Assembly: GCF_033971885.1 (NCBI RefSeq)
Contig: NZ_JALBUS010000021.1
Coordinates: 1-36,219, forward strand
DNA length: 36,219 nucleotides
From: Absicoccus intestinalis
Lineage (GTDB): Bacteria > Bacillota_I > Bacilli_A > Erysipelotrichales > Erysipelotrichaceae
Reading direction: 5' to 3'
Notes under the pieces: generated by a model
Databases searched by the model: none
What the model was told of the DNA's origin: nothing
The model's input: the letters and a program-made list of their open reading frames with translations, nothing else
Part shown: in pieces, positions 6,274 through 14,879 of the stretch
How positions within the stretch are numbered: position 1 is the first letter of the stretch
How the letters are laid out: each line of letters opens with the position of its first letter
Made by a program: the position numbers and the translations under genes

Positions 6274-7338
6274 ATGCGCAATGCCATTATATTGGCAGCT
6301 GGCAAAGGAACACGAATGAGATCATCCCAATCGAAGGTGATGCATTCCATTATCGATCGACCGATGCTAGCCTATATTATTGATGCATTACGTGCCGTTC
6401 AGGTAAAACGAATTGTGGTGGTGGTAGGCTATCAAGCACAAACGATTGAAGCGGCTTTCAACGATGTGGAATTTGCTTTACAAGAACCTCAATTAGGAAC
6501 TGGACATGCCGTCATGCAATGTCAGCAATTAGCGAATGAAACAGGCGATACGATCATCATCAATGGAGATGGACCATGTATCCAACCGGAAACATTGGAA
6601 AAATTGTTCCAAGCCAATGAAACGGCTTCGGCTACTTTATGTACCGCAGTCTTAGAAGATGCAGGTGCTTATGGTCGAATTGTACGTGATCGATCCAATC
6701 ATGTGATTGGTATCGTTGAAGCAAAGGATTGCGATTCGGAACAATTGAAGATCAAAGAAATCAATGCTGGGATTTATTGTTTTAAAAACCAAGATTTATT
6801 TGCTTCCTTAGATCAATTAAAGCCAAACAATGCACAACATGAATATTATTTGACCGATTTGATATCGATCTTATCCCATCAAGGAAAAACAGTGAATGGG
6901 TTGGTTATTGAAAATCGTGAAGAAGTGATGGGTATCAACGACTGCAAGGAATTGTATCGTGCCTATACGTGGATGACCAATCATATCAATTCATATTGGT
7001 TGGCTCAGGGTGTACAGATCATTGACCCAAAACGTACAATGATAGGTAAAGATGTAAAGATAGGTCACGATGTGATCATCTATCCAGATGTAGAAATTAC
7101 GGGACAGACAACAATTGGAAATCATGTCCTTATTCGTTCCCATTCACGAATCGTTGATACAACGATCCAAGATGGTGTAACTGTCGATACCAGTATCATT
7201 ACCTCTTCACAAATTGATCAAAATGCCAAAATTGGCCCTATGACAACGATCACCAATTGTCAAGTTGATCAGGATTGTCGATTACATAGTTTTGGACGAT
7301 TTGAGAATGAACACATCACAAAGGGACAAGAAAAATAG
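6274..7338 (+). CDS. GlmU-type N-acetylglucosamine-1-phosphate uridyltransferase, short form lacking the acetyltransferase core
   Basis: The first 230 residues are a clear GlmU pyrophosphorylase domain: LAAGKGTRMR at 7-16, QLGTGHAV at 73-80, metal ligand Asp99 in GDGPC (usually GDTPL), EINAGIYCF, and GIND at 220-223. It should make UDP-GlcNAc from GlcNAc-1-phosphate and UTP. A left-handed beta-helix starts near 252 but stops at about 340. The protein is 354 residues against roughly 455 for bifunctional GlmU, so the part carrying the acetyl-CoA site and catalytic His is missing. The stop is followed within 14 bases by prs, so this is not a simple frameshift. Another enzyme would have to acetylate glucosamine-1-phosphate. 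The gene is likely the first of an operon with prs. I leave the symbol blank because the second activity appears to be absent. Confidence 0.88.
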   Translation: MRNAIILAAGKGTRMRSSQSKVMHSIIDRPMLAYIIDALRAVQVKRIVVVVGYQAQTIEAAFNDVEFALQEPQLGTGHAVMQCQQLANETGDTIIINGDGPCIQPETLEKLFQANETASATLCTAVLEDAGAYGRIVRDRSNHVIGIVEAKDCDSEQLKIKEINAGIYCFKNQDLFASLDQLKPNNAQHEYYLTDLISILSHQGKTVNGLVIENREEVMGINDCKELYRAYTWMTNHINSYWLAQGVQIIDPKRTMIGKDVKIGHDVIIYPDVEITGQTTIGNHVLIRSHSRIVDTTIQDGVTVDTSIITSSQIDQNAKIGPMTTITNCQVDQDCRLHSFGRFENEHITKGQEK

Positions 7339-7351
7339 GAAGGAAACATTC

Positions 7352-8311
7352 ATGGAAAACACAGTTGTATTCGCATTATCATCAAGCAAACAATTAGCTT
7401 CAGAAATTTGTCAGGAATTAAACTTACCACTTGGAAATATTAGTATCAATCATTTTGCTGATAAAGAAATTTTAGTGACACCAAAAGAATCCATTCGTGG
7501 AAAACACGTTTATCTTGTTCAAAGTACCAATGATCCAGTCAATGATAACTTAATGGAATTATTGATTGCGATCGATGCTTGTAAACGTGCCAGTGCGAAA
7601 ACGATCAATGCCATCATTCCATATTACGGATATGCACGACAAGATCGTAAAGCAGCACCTCGTCAACCAATCAGTGCCAAATTGGTTGCATCCTTATTGG
7701 AACGTGCCGGTGCAGATCGTGTGGTTACGATTGATCTCCATGCTACACAAATTCAAGGTTTCTTTGATATTCCAGCCGATGATATTGCTGCGAATCGATT
7801 GATTGGTGAATATTTTGAATCACGAAAAGATCTGAGTGATCTAGTTGTGGTATCACCGGATCATGGCGGTGCTGTACGTGCTCGTAAATTAGCTGAAGTT
7901 CTTCATGCGCCAATCGCAATTATTGATAAACGTCGTCCCAAACCAAATGTGGCTGTTGCCATGAATTTAATTGGTGATGTAAAAGGCAAGGTTGCGATCA
8001 TCATTGATGATATGGTCGATACAGGTGGAACCATTGCTTCAGGTGTCCAAATGTTAAAAGATCACGGGGCAACCAAAGTCTTTGTGACTTGTTCCCATGC
8101 CATCTTATCTGGACCGGCTGTCGAACGTTTGCGTGCAACTGGACTGGAAGAGTTTGTATGTACCAATACCATTGATCAAACAGAACACCAAAAAGCATTC
8201 CCAGAAATGAAAGTTTTATCCGTTGCTCCATTATTAGCTCGCTTAGTCAGTGCGGTAGAAAATAACACGTCACTGTCCGATGCTTTGAATAAGCCTTTCA
8301 TGCATGACTAA
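7352..8311 (+). CDS. prs: Ribose-phosphate pyrophosphokinase (PRPP synthetase)
   Basis: This enzyme makes PRPP from ribose-5-phosphate and ATP for purine, pyrimidine, NAD, His and Trp synthesis. The 319-residue length is typical of class I enzymes. It shows YYGYARQDRK (ATP loop), VVSPDHGGAVRAR, and the PRPP-binding motif IIDDMVDTGGTI near residues 217-228. The ATG at 7352 follows AGGAAGG at a good distance; the longer open frame would overlap glmU by 74 bases and is not supported. The glmU-prs order is the one found in Bacillus. It overlaps the next gene by eight bases. Confidence 0.97.
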   Translation: MENTVVFALSSSKQLASEICQELNLPLGNISINHFADKEILVTPKESIRGKHVYLVQSTNDPVNDNLMELLIAIDACKRASAKTINAIIPYYGYARQDRKAAPRQPISAKLVASLLERAGADRVVTIDLHATQIQGFFDIPADDIAANRLIGEYFESRKDLSDLVVVSPDHGGAVRARKLAEVLHAPIAIIDKRRPKPNVAVAMNLIGDVKGKVAIIIDDMVDTGGTIASGVQMLKDHGATKVFVTCSHAILSGPAVERLRATGLEEFVCTNTIDQTEHQKAFPEMKVLSVAPLLARLVSAVENNTSLSDALNKPFMHD

Positions 8312-8657
8312 GATTACTTTTATTGGCTATCCAAAGTGTTCAACTTGTAAAAAAGCCTATCAGACCTTAGAAGAACTAGGCATCCACGCGCAATATCGCG
8401 ACATCACAAAAGAAAATCCAACCGTTGATGAGATCAAGAGTTGGATCGATCGTGGAGTGAGCCTGAAACAACTATTCAATACAAGTGGCCAACTCTATCG
8501 TCAGTTGGATGTCAAAACGAAAAGAAAAACCTATAGTGATGATCAATTGATTGAATTATTGGCCAGTGATGGTATGTTGGTCAAACGTCCCATCGTGATC
8601 AGTGAAGATAGGATCATTGTTGGGAATAAACCTGATGCGTATGCCACTTTAAAATAA
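8304..8657 (+). CDS. ArsC/Spx-family thioredoxin-fold protein (YusI/YffB-like)
   Basis: This 117-residue protein of the arsenate reductase-like family has CSTC (Cys12, Cys15) after the first strand, LKQLFNTSGQLYRQL in the middle, and KRPIVISEDRIIVG near the end. The FNTSG-x-x-YR motif is typical of the YusI/YffB branch rather than of the regulator Spx or of true arsenate reductases. Such proteins are presumed thiol-redox or glutaredoxin-like enzymes with uncertain substrates. It overlaps prs by eight bases and is probably translationally coupled to it. Its last nine bases overlap the convergent tatD. Confidence 0.85.
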   Translation: MTKITFIGYPKCSTCKKAYQTLEELGIHAQYRDITKENPTVDEIKSWIDRGVSLKQLFNTSGQLYRQLDVKTKRKTYSDDQLIELLASDGMLVKRPIVISEDRIIVGNKPDAYATLK

Positions 8658-9395
8658 AGAATCAAAATTTTTTTGGATCTGTGAACAAACAATGTCTTCA
8701 TCGAGTTGTTTCAATTCACCGATCTTTTTTTCTACATATTTGACATACATAGGTTCATTTTGGCGACCACGAAACGGTTCGGGACACATATATGGACAAT
8801 CCGTTTCACTTAATAAACGATCCAAAGGACAAGCTATCGCTACTTTTTTCGCTTTCTTGGCATTCTTAAAGGTCACCGGCCCTCCTAAAGAAATAAAACT
8901 ATTCATTTGCAAGCATTCCTTCATCGTTTCCACCGAACCAGAAAAACAATGAAAAATGATCTTTGTTTGGGCATAGGTGCGTAAAATGTCTAAACAATCT
9001 TTGGTAGCATCACGCATATGGATTGAAATCGGCAAGTGCGCATCATTTGCTATCTGAATCTGACGAATAAAGATTCGCTTTTGATCCTCAATAAAAGAGG
9101 TATCCCAATGATAATCCAGACCAATTTCACCAACACAATCGATTTGATGATTGGAAATAGCTTGTTCCAGTTTTTGAAAATGAAGCTCTGTGATGTCTTT
9201 CGCATCATCGCAAAACCATCCCCAAGCAATTTTAAATTTTTTATGTTGCGCCTTTATAGGCAAAGCACGTAAGAACTCTTCTTCTGAAGTACACATGATC
9301 ATGGCTCTGGATACGTCTTTCATATTTTCCAATACTTCATCGATTCTTTCATATAAATCATCACAAGTAATATGGCAATGACTATCTGTATACAT
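8649..9395 (-). CDS. TatD family metal-dependent deoxyribonuclease
   Basis: This 248-residue TIM-barrel hydrolase shows the TatD metal-ligand motifs in order: DSHCHI (His6, His8), GEIGLDYHW, ISIHMRDA, IFHCFSGS and LSETDCPYMCPEPFRGRQNEP. Members act as 3'-5' DNA exonucleases in DNA repair or degradation. An AGAAGGAG ribosome-binding site sits inside the end of the upstream wall-hydrolase gene, whose stop is one base from this start, so the two are co-transcribed. It converges with the ArsC-like gene with a nine-base overlap and no visible terminator between them. Confidence 0.93.
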   Translation of the reverse strand: MYTDSHCHITCDDLYERIDEVLENMKDVSRAMIMCTSEEEFLRALPIKAQHKKFKIAWGWFCDDAKDITELHFQKLEQAISNHQIDCVGEIGLDYHWDTSFIEDQKRIFIRQIQIANDAHLPISIHMRDATKDCLDILRTYAQTKIIFHCFSGSVETMKECLQMNSFISLGGPVTFKNAKKAKKVAIACPLDRLLSETDCPYMCPEPFRGRQNEPMYVKYVEKKIGELKQLDEDIVCSQIQKNFDSLF

Positions 9396-9396
9396 A

Positions 9397-10779
9397 TTAA
9401 TCTCCTTCTATATAGGCGCTATCGTTTTGATAGGTACCATTTATATTGATCGCCCCATTTTTAATGGGCACTTCCGAAGCAATTTGGGTCCATCCATGCG
9501 CTTGTTTTTTGATAATGACACTCATGATCGTTTTCTTGGAATAGGTATATAAAACATGTCCATTAGGCTTATCATATACGGAAATGTCTTGGGTACAGAT
9601 CCAAGTGGATGGCTTGTTTTTGATGTTCGGTTCGAGTTGATAATAAATCGAAGCAGCTTTTTCTCCCCAATATGGATCGGACGCATATTGCACATTGATC
9701 CCCGTGCTCTTATCCCCAAACCAAGAACCATGATAACGAGAATCTTTTGGATTGGCATATCCCTTTTGGATAAAATCAACATCATGGACTTGAATACAAT
9801 CGGCAATACTTGCATAGGTGGTTGCAGCATTGGGATTCGAATCATAGGCAGCATGACCAAACAAATTATTGGTTGATTTGGCAATGGCACTTTGACCATA
9901 TGCACTTTCATTACAAGCCAGGGCAAAAACCATTGCTGCATTGATTCCATATTTCTTTTGTGCGGATAAAAATGTTTCACCTTGATCATACAACAAGGAG
10001 TGGGTCCGTTGTTTTTTTTCTAAAAAAGCATTAAAATCAGTAGCCGATAAAGAAGTCATCGATCGATGGGGCATAAATTGGTAAGGGTTGTAGTATGCTT
10101 TTGTATTGATGGCATGATCATGGCTTTCCAGCTGCATATCGTCGGACAATTCATCAAAAGAATCATAAAACCAATGTCCATCATAGGAATAATACATGGT
10201 ATTTTCTTGGAGCCCATCAGGTTTTGGACCAATCGCATACGTAACCGATTGGGAATCGGTCACGCTTAAAGAAATGGTATGATGGAGTGAATTGCCTTGG
10301 ATCGTATAATATGAGCCATGCACTTGATTGGAATAGGGATATAAGACCACATCTTTACGATCAAACCAAGCACGCACACCACTGATCATACATAAGATCT
10401 TTGAACCATCTGAATTGGCTCCTAAATAAAGGGCATCGGCACCATATTGTCCATTGATATATCCCTTTTCATCGGTACCATCGATCGTGTACGATGTATT
10501 TTCCGTGATGGCCTTGGTATGAAGATTGACCAATCCCTCTTTTAACGCAAGGATATTTCCTTGTTCATCCATGATGCACAAGTTTCTGTCATTACTCGTG
10601 GCCAAAGCATTTTTCGCTAACCAAAAATGATGATACGTATCTTGGATTTGAAGGTTGCCATTTTGATAAGAAACCAACTGATAGGTACCCGACTCGGTGA
10701 ATTTGAAACCGAGAAAGATCCCTACCATTATCGCAAAACAAAGGACCAAAATGATTTGAGAACGTTGTATTTTTCGCAT
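9397..10779 (-). CDS. Membrane-anchored peptidoglycan hydrolase with glucosaminidase domain
   Basis: This 460-residue secreted or membrane-anchored protein has a basic N terminus and a hydrophobic helix (about 7-25) acting as signal peptide or anchor. A long middle region (about 30-255) is mostly beta-rich and of unknown function. A glucosaminidase-type lysozyme-like domain lies at about 260-385, with the family signature ALACNESAYGQSAIAKSTNN containing the catalytic Glu, and YASDPYWGEKAA. The final 70 residues look like an SH3b-type wall-binding module. It should cut the GlcNAc side of the glycan chain during wall turnover. The start at 10779 is chosen because the upstream promoter would begin transcription there; an ATG six bases earlier is the alternative. 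No Shine-Dalgarno site is present. Confidence 0.82.
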   Translation of the reverse strand: MRKIQRSQIILVLCFAIMVGIFLGFKFTESGTYQLVSYQNGNLQIQDTYHHFWLAKNALATSNDRNLCIMDEQGNILALKEGLVNLHTKAITENTSYTIDGTDEKGYINGQYGADALYLGANSDGSKILCMISGVRAWFDRKDVVLYPYSNQVHGSYYTIQGNSLHHTISLSVTDSQSVTYAIGPKPDGLQENTMYYSYDGHWFYDSFDELSDDMQLESHDHAINTKAYYNPYQFMPHRSMTSLSATDFNAFLEKKQRTHSLLYDQGETFLSAQKKYGINAAMVFALACNESAYGQSAIAKSTNNLFGHAAYDSNPNAATTYASIADCIQVHDVDFIQKGYANPKDSRYHGSWFGDKSTGINVQYASDPYWGEKAASIYYQLEPNIKNKPSTWICTQDISVYDKPNGHVLYTYSKKTIMSVIIKKQAHGWTQIASEVPIKNGAININGTYQNDSAYIEGD

Positions 10780-10785
10780 ATACAT

Positions 10786-10814
10786 ATTTTATCAAAAATG
10801 AATAAGAGTGTCAT
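10786..10814 (-). promoter_or_regulatory. Promoter of a probable leaderless mRNA (glucosaminidase-tatD)
   Basis: On the minus strand ATGACA (10809-10814), a 17-base spacer and TAAAAT (10786-10791) give a good housekeeping promoter. Six bases (ATGTAT) separate the -10 from the ATG at 10779, so the expected start is the A of that codon. Confidence 0.65.
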
Positions 10815-10828
10815 TTATAGGGCAATCA

Positions 10829-10837
10829 TGATATATT
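10829..10837 (+). promoter_or_regulatory. Extended -10 promoter for prfA
   Basis: TGaTATATT is an extended -10 element. Transcription would start near 10844, just before GAGAGG, which then serves as the ribosome-binding site. It overlaps the divergent wall-hydrolase promoter. Confidence 0.5.
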
Positions 10838-10861
10838 ATTAGGGTTGAGAGGATGAATCAT

Positions 10862-11941
10862 ATGGCAAAAATGGAAGACCGTTTAGACGGTATGGTAAAG
10901 CGTTATAACGAAATCAATGAAATGATGATGGACAATAAAATTGTCTCTGATCGAAAGACAATGGCAAAGCTAGGCCGTGAACAACGTGAATTGACGCCTA
11001 TTGTGGAAACATATCAAGAATATAAGAAAACCAAAGAAGATTTGGCTGAAGCCAAAGAATTAGCGAAAGAAGACGATAAAGAAATTCGCGAAATGGCACA
11101 AATGGAAGTAGAAGAATTAGAACCAAAAATCCAAGAGTACTTGGATCAATTGGAAAAATTATTAGTGCCAAAAGATCCGAATGATTCGCATAACTGTATC
11201 ATCGAAATTCGTGGTGCTGCCGGTGGCGATGAAGGAAACATCTTTGCGGGTGACTTGTATCGTATGTATGTCAAATATTGTGAACAAAAAGGATGGCGTA
11301 CCGAAGTCATTGAATCGGAACCCAGTGAAGCAGGTGGCTATAGTTTGATCTCTTTTAAAGTCAATGGGGATGGTGCCTATGGAACCTTAAAGTTTGAAAG
11401 TGGTAGTCATCGGGTTCAACGTGTCCCAAAGACCGAATCTCAAGGACGTATTCATACATCGACAGCCACGGTTTTATGTATGCCAGAAATTGAAGAAGAA
11501 GACTTCGAAATCGATATGAACGATCTCGAAATCGATACGATGCGATCGAGTGGGGCTGGTGGTCAGCACATCAATAAGACGGATTCAGCCGTTCGTATCC
11601 TTCATAAACCAACAGGTATCGTTGTGAAATGTCAAGATGGACGATCCCAACATGAAAACCGTGCTACCGCATTGATGACCATTCGTGCTCGTGTATACGA
11701 AGCGCATCAACGCGAACTCGAAGAAAAGAACGATAAGGTTCGTATGTCAAAAATTGGTACGGGAGATCGAGCAGAAAAAATTCGTACTTATAACTATCCA
11801 CAAAATCGAGTGACCGATCATCGCATTGGTTATACCGTCAATCAATTGGATCGTATCATGGATGGTCGTTTAGAAGATTTGATGCAAGCTTTAGCAGCAG
11901 CTGATCAACAAGCAAAAATAGCAGGAGAAAAAGGCGAATGA
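10862..11941 (+). CDS. prfA: Peptide chain release factor 1
   Basis: RF1 recognises UAA and UAG and releases the finished peptide. The 359-residue protein has the catalytic GGQ in SSGAGGQHINKTDSAVRI (near 230), preceded by the domain 2 segment GSHRVQRVPKTESQGRIHTS. The start at 10862 is preferred because GAGAGG lies nine bases upstream; the ATG at 10853 directly abuts that site. prfA is followed by prmC, which methylates the Gln of its GGQ, with an ATGA start-stop overlap. Confidence 0.96.
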   Translation: MAKMEDRLDGMVKRYNEINEMMMDNKIVSDRKTMAKLGREQRELTPIVETYQEYKKTKEDLAEAKELAKEDDKEIREMAQMEVEELEPKIQEYLDQLEKLLVPKDPNDSHNCIIEIRGAAGGDEGNIFAGDLYRMYVKYCEQKGWRTEVIESEPSEAGGYSLISFKVNGDGAYGTLKFESGSHRVQRVPKTESQGRIHTSTATVLCMPEIEEEDFEIDMNDLEIDTMRSSGAGGQHINKTDSAVRILHKPTGIVVKCQDGRSQHENRATALMTIRARVYEAHQRELEEKNDKVRMSKIGTGDRAEKIRTYNYPQNRVTDHRIGYTVNQLDRIMDGRLEDLMQALAAADQQAKIAGEKGE

Positions 11942-12783
11942 CATTTCATTCTTTGATCCATGAAGGAAAAGAACGCTTATATAAAGCGGGGCAAGGGGAG
12001 CAAGCCGCCATGCTTTATATGCTCGAGTTGTGTCAAAATGCACATATTGACTTATATAGTCAGATGGATGAAGAAATTCCTGAAGAGATCCAAACCGATT
12101 ATTTGGAAGGTATTCATTTGATGGAACAAGGCGAACCATTAAGCTATGTCCTTGGCTATGAATGTTTTTATGGCTATAACTTTAAAGTCAATGAAGATGT
12201 ATTGATTCCACGACCTGAAACGGAAGAATTGGTCGCTCTTGTGCTCCAACTCTTTGATACGCATTTTGGCGATCAAGAGCAGGTCCAAGTATTCGATGTC
12301 GCAACCGGATCGGGTGCGATTGGCATCACATTAAACTTAGAAGAACCCAAGATGAATGTGATCGCATCGGATATTTCCAAAAAGGCATTGGTTGTCGCAA
12401 AAGAGAATAACGATACCTTAGGGGCACATGTGAACTTTATTTGTGGCAATATGTTAGATCCCTTTATTGAACGAAATCTATCCTGTGATATCTTGGTTTG
12501 TAATCCACCATATATTCCCAATGAAGAAAAAATGGAAAAAAGTGTTATCAACTATGAACCACACGTTGCCTTATTTGGTGGGGAAGATGGCTTAAAATTT
12601 TATCGCGATGTATTTGATAAAGCCCATCAAGTATTAAAGGAACATGCTTTTTTAGCTTTTGAGATGGGATGGAATCAAGGCCCAGCCTTATCGGCCTTGG
12701 CAAGAGAATATTTTCCGGATGCAAAAATCACGATTCATAAAGATATGAGCCAAAAAGATCGTATGTTTACAATTGAAAGATAG
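11938..12783 (+). CDS. prmC: Peptide chain release factor N5-glutamine methyltransferase
   Basis: PrmC (HemK) uses S-adenosylmethionine to methylate the GGQ glutamine of release factors. The 281-residue protein has the N-terminal helical release-factor-binding domain, LIPRPETEELV, the SAM-binding motif VFDVATGSGAIGI, and the substrate-glutamine motif NPPYIP near 187-192. Its ATG overlaps the prfA stop (ATGA), so translation is coupled to that of its substrate. Confidence 0.95.
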   Translation: MTFHSLIHEGKERLYKAGQGEQAAMLYMLELCQNAHIDLYSQMDEEIPEEIQTDYLEGIHLMEQGEPLSYVLGYECFYGYNFKVNEDVLIPRPETEELVALVLQLFDTHFGDQEQVQVFDVATGSGAIGITLNLEEPKMNVIASDISKKALVVAKENNDTLGAHVNFICGNMLDPFIERNLSCDILVCNPPYIPNEEKMEKSVINYEPHVALFGGEDGLKFYRDVFDKAHQVLKEHAFLAFEMGWNQGPALSALAREYFPDAKITIHKDMSQKDRMFTIER

Positions 12784-12797
12784 AAAGAAGCGATGAT

Positions 12798-13667
12798 ATG
12801 AAAATGAATAAAAATGCACCTTGTTGGTGTGGATCTCATAAAAAATATAAGAACTGTCATGAAAAATGGGACGATACCATCAATGTATTACGTCTACAAG
12901 GACAAATTGTCCCCGAACATCTATTGATCAAAAATGCCGAAGACATCCATTGGATCAAAAAAGCTGCTGTGATCAACAATGGCATTTTGGATGAATTAGA
13001 ACAACGCATTCAACCAGGTATCACAACATTAGAAATCGATCAATTTGTGTATGATTATACGACGCAGCATGGAGGCATTCCTGCGGATCTTGGCTATGAA
13101 GGTTTCCCCAATAGCGTTTGTACCTCGGTGAATAATGAAATTTGTCATGGTATCCCAAGTGATAAAGTCGTTTTAAAAGAAGGGGATATCGTGAATGTGG
13201 ATTGTACGACCATTTTCCATGATCATTATGCCGATGCTTCCCGTATGTATATGGTCGGTAAGGTTTCAGATGAAGCCAAACGCTTGGTGGAAGTCACCAA
13301 AGAATGTTTAGAAGTTGGAAAGGCCGCCGTTCGACCTTGGGGACATGTTGGTGATATTGGCGCGGCCATTCAAGAACACGCCCATAAAAATGGCTATACC
13401 GTTGTACGCGAATTCTGCGGACATGGCGTGGGAAATGGCTTTCATGAAGATCCATATATTACTCATTTTGGCATCAAAAATACCGGTATGGTCTTAGCAC
13501 CAGGTATGGTTTTTACGATTGAGCCAATGATCAACCAAGGAAAAGCCACCTTGTTTGTAGATAAGAAAAATGGCTGGACGGCTTATACAAGCGATGGCAA
13601 ATTAAGTGCACAATGGGAAAACACCTTGTTGGTCACCGATCATGGAATTGAAGTCTTAGCTTGGTAA
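12798..13667 (+). CDS. map: Type I methionine aminopeptidase with N-terminal SEC-C zinc motif
   Basis: This enzyme removes the initiator Met from nascent proteins. Residues 7-24 form a SEC-C-type zinc motif (Cys9, Cys11, Cys20, His21). The catalytic domain follows with the metal ligands in VNVDCTTIFHDHYADASR, GHGVGNGFHEDPYI, FTIEPM and WENTLLV, plus the substrate His in EICHGIPSD. The 289-residue length equals the usual 250 plus the SEC-C extension. In SecA the same motif contacts the ribosome, so it may bring the enzyme to the peptide exit, which is an inference. An ATG two codons downstream is also possible. It follows prmC by 14 bases and is probably in the same operon. Confidence 0.95.
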   Translation: MKMNKNAPCWCGSHKKYKNCHEKWDDTINVLRLQGQIVPEHLLIKNAEDIHWIKKAAVINNGILDELEQRIQPGITTLEIDQFVYDYTTQHGGIPADLGYEGFPNSVCTSVNNEICHGIPSDKVVLKEGDIVNVDCTTIFHDHYADASRMYMVGKVSDEAKRLVEVTKECLEVGKAAVRPWGHVGDIGAAIQEHAHKNGYTVVREFCGHGVGNGFHEDPYITHFGIKNTGMVLAPGMVFTIEPMINQGKATLFVDKKNGWTAYTSDGKLSAQWENTLLVTDHGIEVLAW

Positions 13668-13725
13668 AAACTTGAAATTTCTTAAATGTTTGACTAAGAT
13701 ATAACATAAGAAAGGAATGTGAAGT

Positions 13726-14043
13726 ATGGCAACAAAGAAGACAAAGTGGACGCAAGAGCAATATGCCCAACGACTACAAGAAATGAAACAAGAAGCACAC
13801 GATAAAATGTGGCTATATATTGAAATTAATGCCAAAGAGTTCAACGATGAAAGTGAACCAAAGGTAAAAAATTTGACACCTTGCTGCAAAGCGATGTTAG
13901 ATGCCATGTTAGAAGGCGATAGTTTCATTGTTGAACCAAAGATACGTACAAAAATTGCGGGTACATTGACCGTTCGCTATTATGTGGATAATCTGGATCC
14001 ATCACGCAGAAAATATGCGGATGTACAAGCAGAACAAGCATAA
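13726..14043 (+). CDS. Small hypothetical protein (105 aa)
   Basis: I do not recognise this protein. It is 105 residues, soluble and charged, with an amphipathic helical N-terminal part (about 8-45), a central LTPCCKAMLDAML segment (about 51-63) with adjacent cysteines, and a C-terminal segment GTLTVRYYVDNLDPSRRKYAD that could be beta-structured. An AAAGGA ribosome-binding site precedes the ATG. It lies 58 bases after map in the same direction and ends directly against the convergent HAD gene. The codon use and clear ribosome-binding site support a real gene. There is no basis for a function. Confidence 0.7.
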   Translation: MATKKTKWTQEQYAQRLQEMKQEAHDKMWLYIEINAKEFNDESEPKVKNLTPCCKAMLDAMLEGDSFIVEPKIRTKIAGTLTVRYYVDNLDPSRRKYADVQAEQA

Positions 14044-14841
14044 TTATATCAAATCAAAATATTTAAATGCATGATACAGACCATGTTTACGAATATCTTT
14101 TGTGACATAGTCTGCTTTTTTTTGGATTTCTGGTTTGGCATTGCCCATCGCAATGGCTATATCTGCTGCTTCAAACATGGTTAGATCATTTTCACTATCA
14201 CCAAACGCAATCGTTCGATAGGCATTTCCGTAATAGTTTTTGACATCCTGGATAGCCGTTCCTTTATTGTGATGAATATTGGTGATCTCGCCCGTATCGA
14301 GACCAAACATCGTTAATTCACAATTGGGGGTGAGCGCTTGTTGAATGATGGATACACTTACTGCATGAGGGTTGCATAGATACAATTTTGTGAATTGAGC
14401 ATAATCTTCTTCACGAACTTGGTCGATGCTTGGCATGGCTAAAAAACGTTGGATGGCTTGTGCTTGTGGATGAACTTGGATCCGTTGTAAAAAAATCGCC
14501 TTATTGATGGCATCCAAATAGGTTTTTTCCGAACCTTCCAAAGATACACCCACATGATGATTCAATAAAAATTGTGTCATCGACTTCGCATCTTTTGGTT
14601 GTAAGGGATCAAAGATCAAGGTTTTGTCGCCAATATAGATTTCACTGCCGGCCGAGAAACAATAGCCATCTAATTTTAATGGCAATAATGGTACAATAGC
14701 TTCGCCTTTGGTACGACCGGTATTCACAAAAATCTTATGGCCATTGTGTTTGGCTTGAAAAATAGCACTCGATGCAGAAAGGGGAATTTGTTCATTGAGC
14801 CATAAAGTGGCATCTAAATCTAAAAATATGATGTTTTTCAT
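14044..14841 (-). CDS. HAD superfamily hydrolase, Cof/YidA-type
   Basis: This 265-residue haloacid-dehalogenase-fold phosphatase of subclass IIB has the nucleophile motif DLDAT (Asp8, Asp10; most relatives have DLDGT), the motif II Thr in VNTGRTKG, the conserved Lys of TNIHHNKGTAI, and GDSENDLTMFEAAD. The C-terminal AIAMGNAKPEIQKKADYVT is typical of the Cof family. These enzymes dephosphorylate small sugar phosphates or flavin-related compounds; the substrate cannot be read from sequence. There is no Shine-Dalgarno site, and an extended -10 lies six bases before the ATG, suggesting a leaderless mRNA. Confidence 0.9.
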   Translation of the reverse strand: MKNIIFLDLDATLWLNEQIPLSASSAIFQAKHNGHKIFVNTGRTKGEAIVPLLPLKLDGYCFSAGSEIYIGDKTLIFDPLQPKDAKSMTQFLLNHHVGVSLEGSEKTYLDAINKAIFLQRIQVHPQAQAIQRFLAMPSIDQVREEDYAQFTKLYLCNPHAVSVSIIQQALTPNCELTMFGLDTGEITNIHHNKGTAIQDVKNYYGNAYRTIAFGDSENDLTMFEAADIAIAMGNAKPEIQKKADYVTKDIRKHGLYHAFKYFDLI

Positions 14842-14843
14842 GG

Positions 14844-14873
14844 TTGAATTATATCATACATGAATTATAAAAT
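14844..14873 (+). promoter_or_regulatory. Promoter of a probable leaderless mRNA (cytidylate-kinase-like gene)
   Basis: TTGAAT (14844-14849), an 18-base spacer and TAAAAT (14868-14873) are followed by the six bases AAGAAT and the ATG at 14880. An overlapping TATAAA at 14866 is an alternative -10. Its -35 shares bases with the -10 of the divergent HAD promoter, so the two promoters probably exclude each other. Confidence 0.6.
14848..14856 (-). promoter_or_regulatory. Extended -10 of a probable leaderless HAD gene mRNA
   Basis: On the minus strand TGaTATAAT is a perfect extended -10 (hexamer 14848-14853). The six bases TCAACC separate it from the ATG at 14841. It overlaps the promoter of the divergent gene at 14880. 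Confidence 0.65.
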
Positions 14874-14879
14874 AAGAAT

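Noticed and set aside
9522..9989. 155-codon minus-strand open frame inside the wall hydrolase gene.
   Set aside because: It is a frame shadow of the glucosaminidase domain with odd Met/Ile/Pro-rich composition and no ribosome-binding site.
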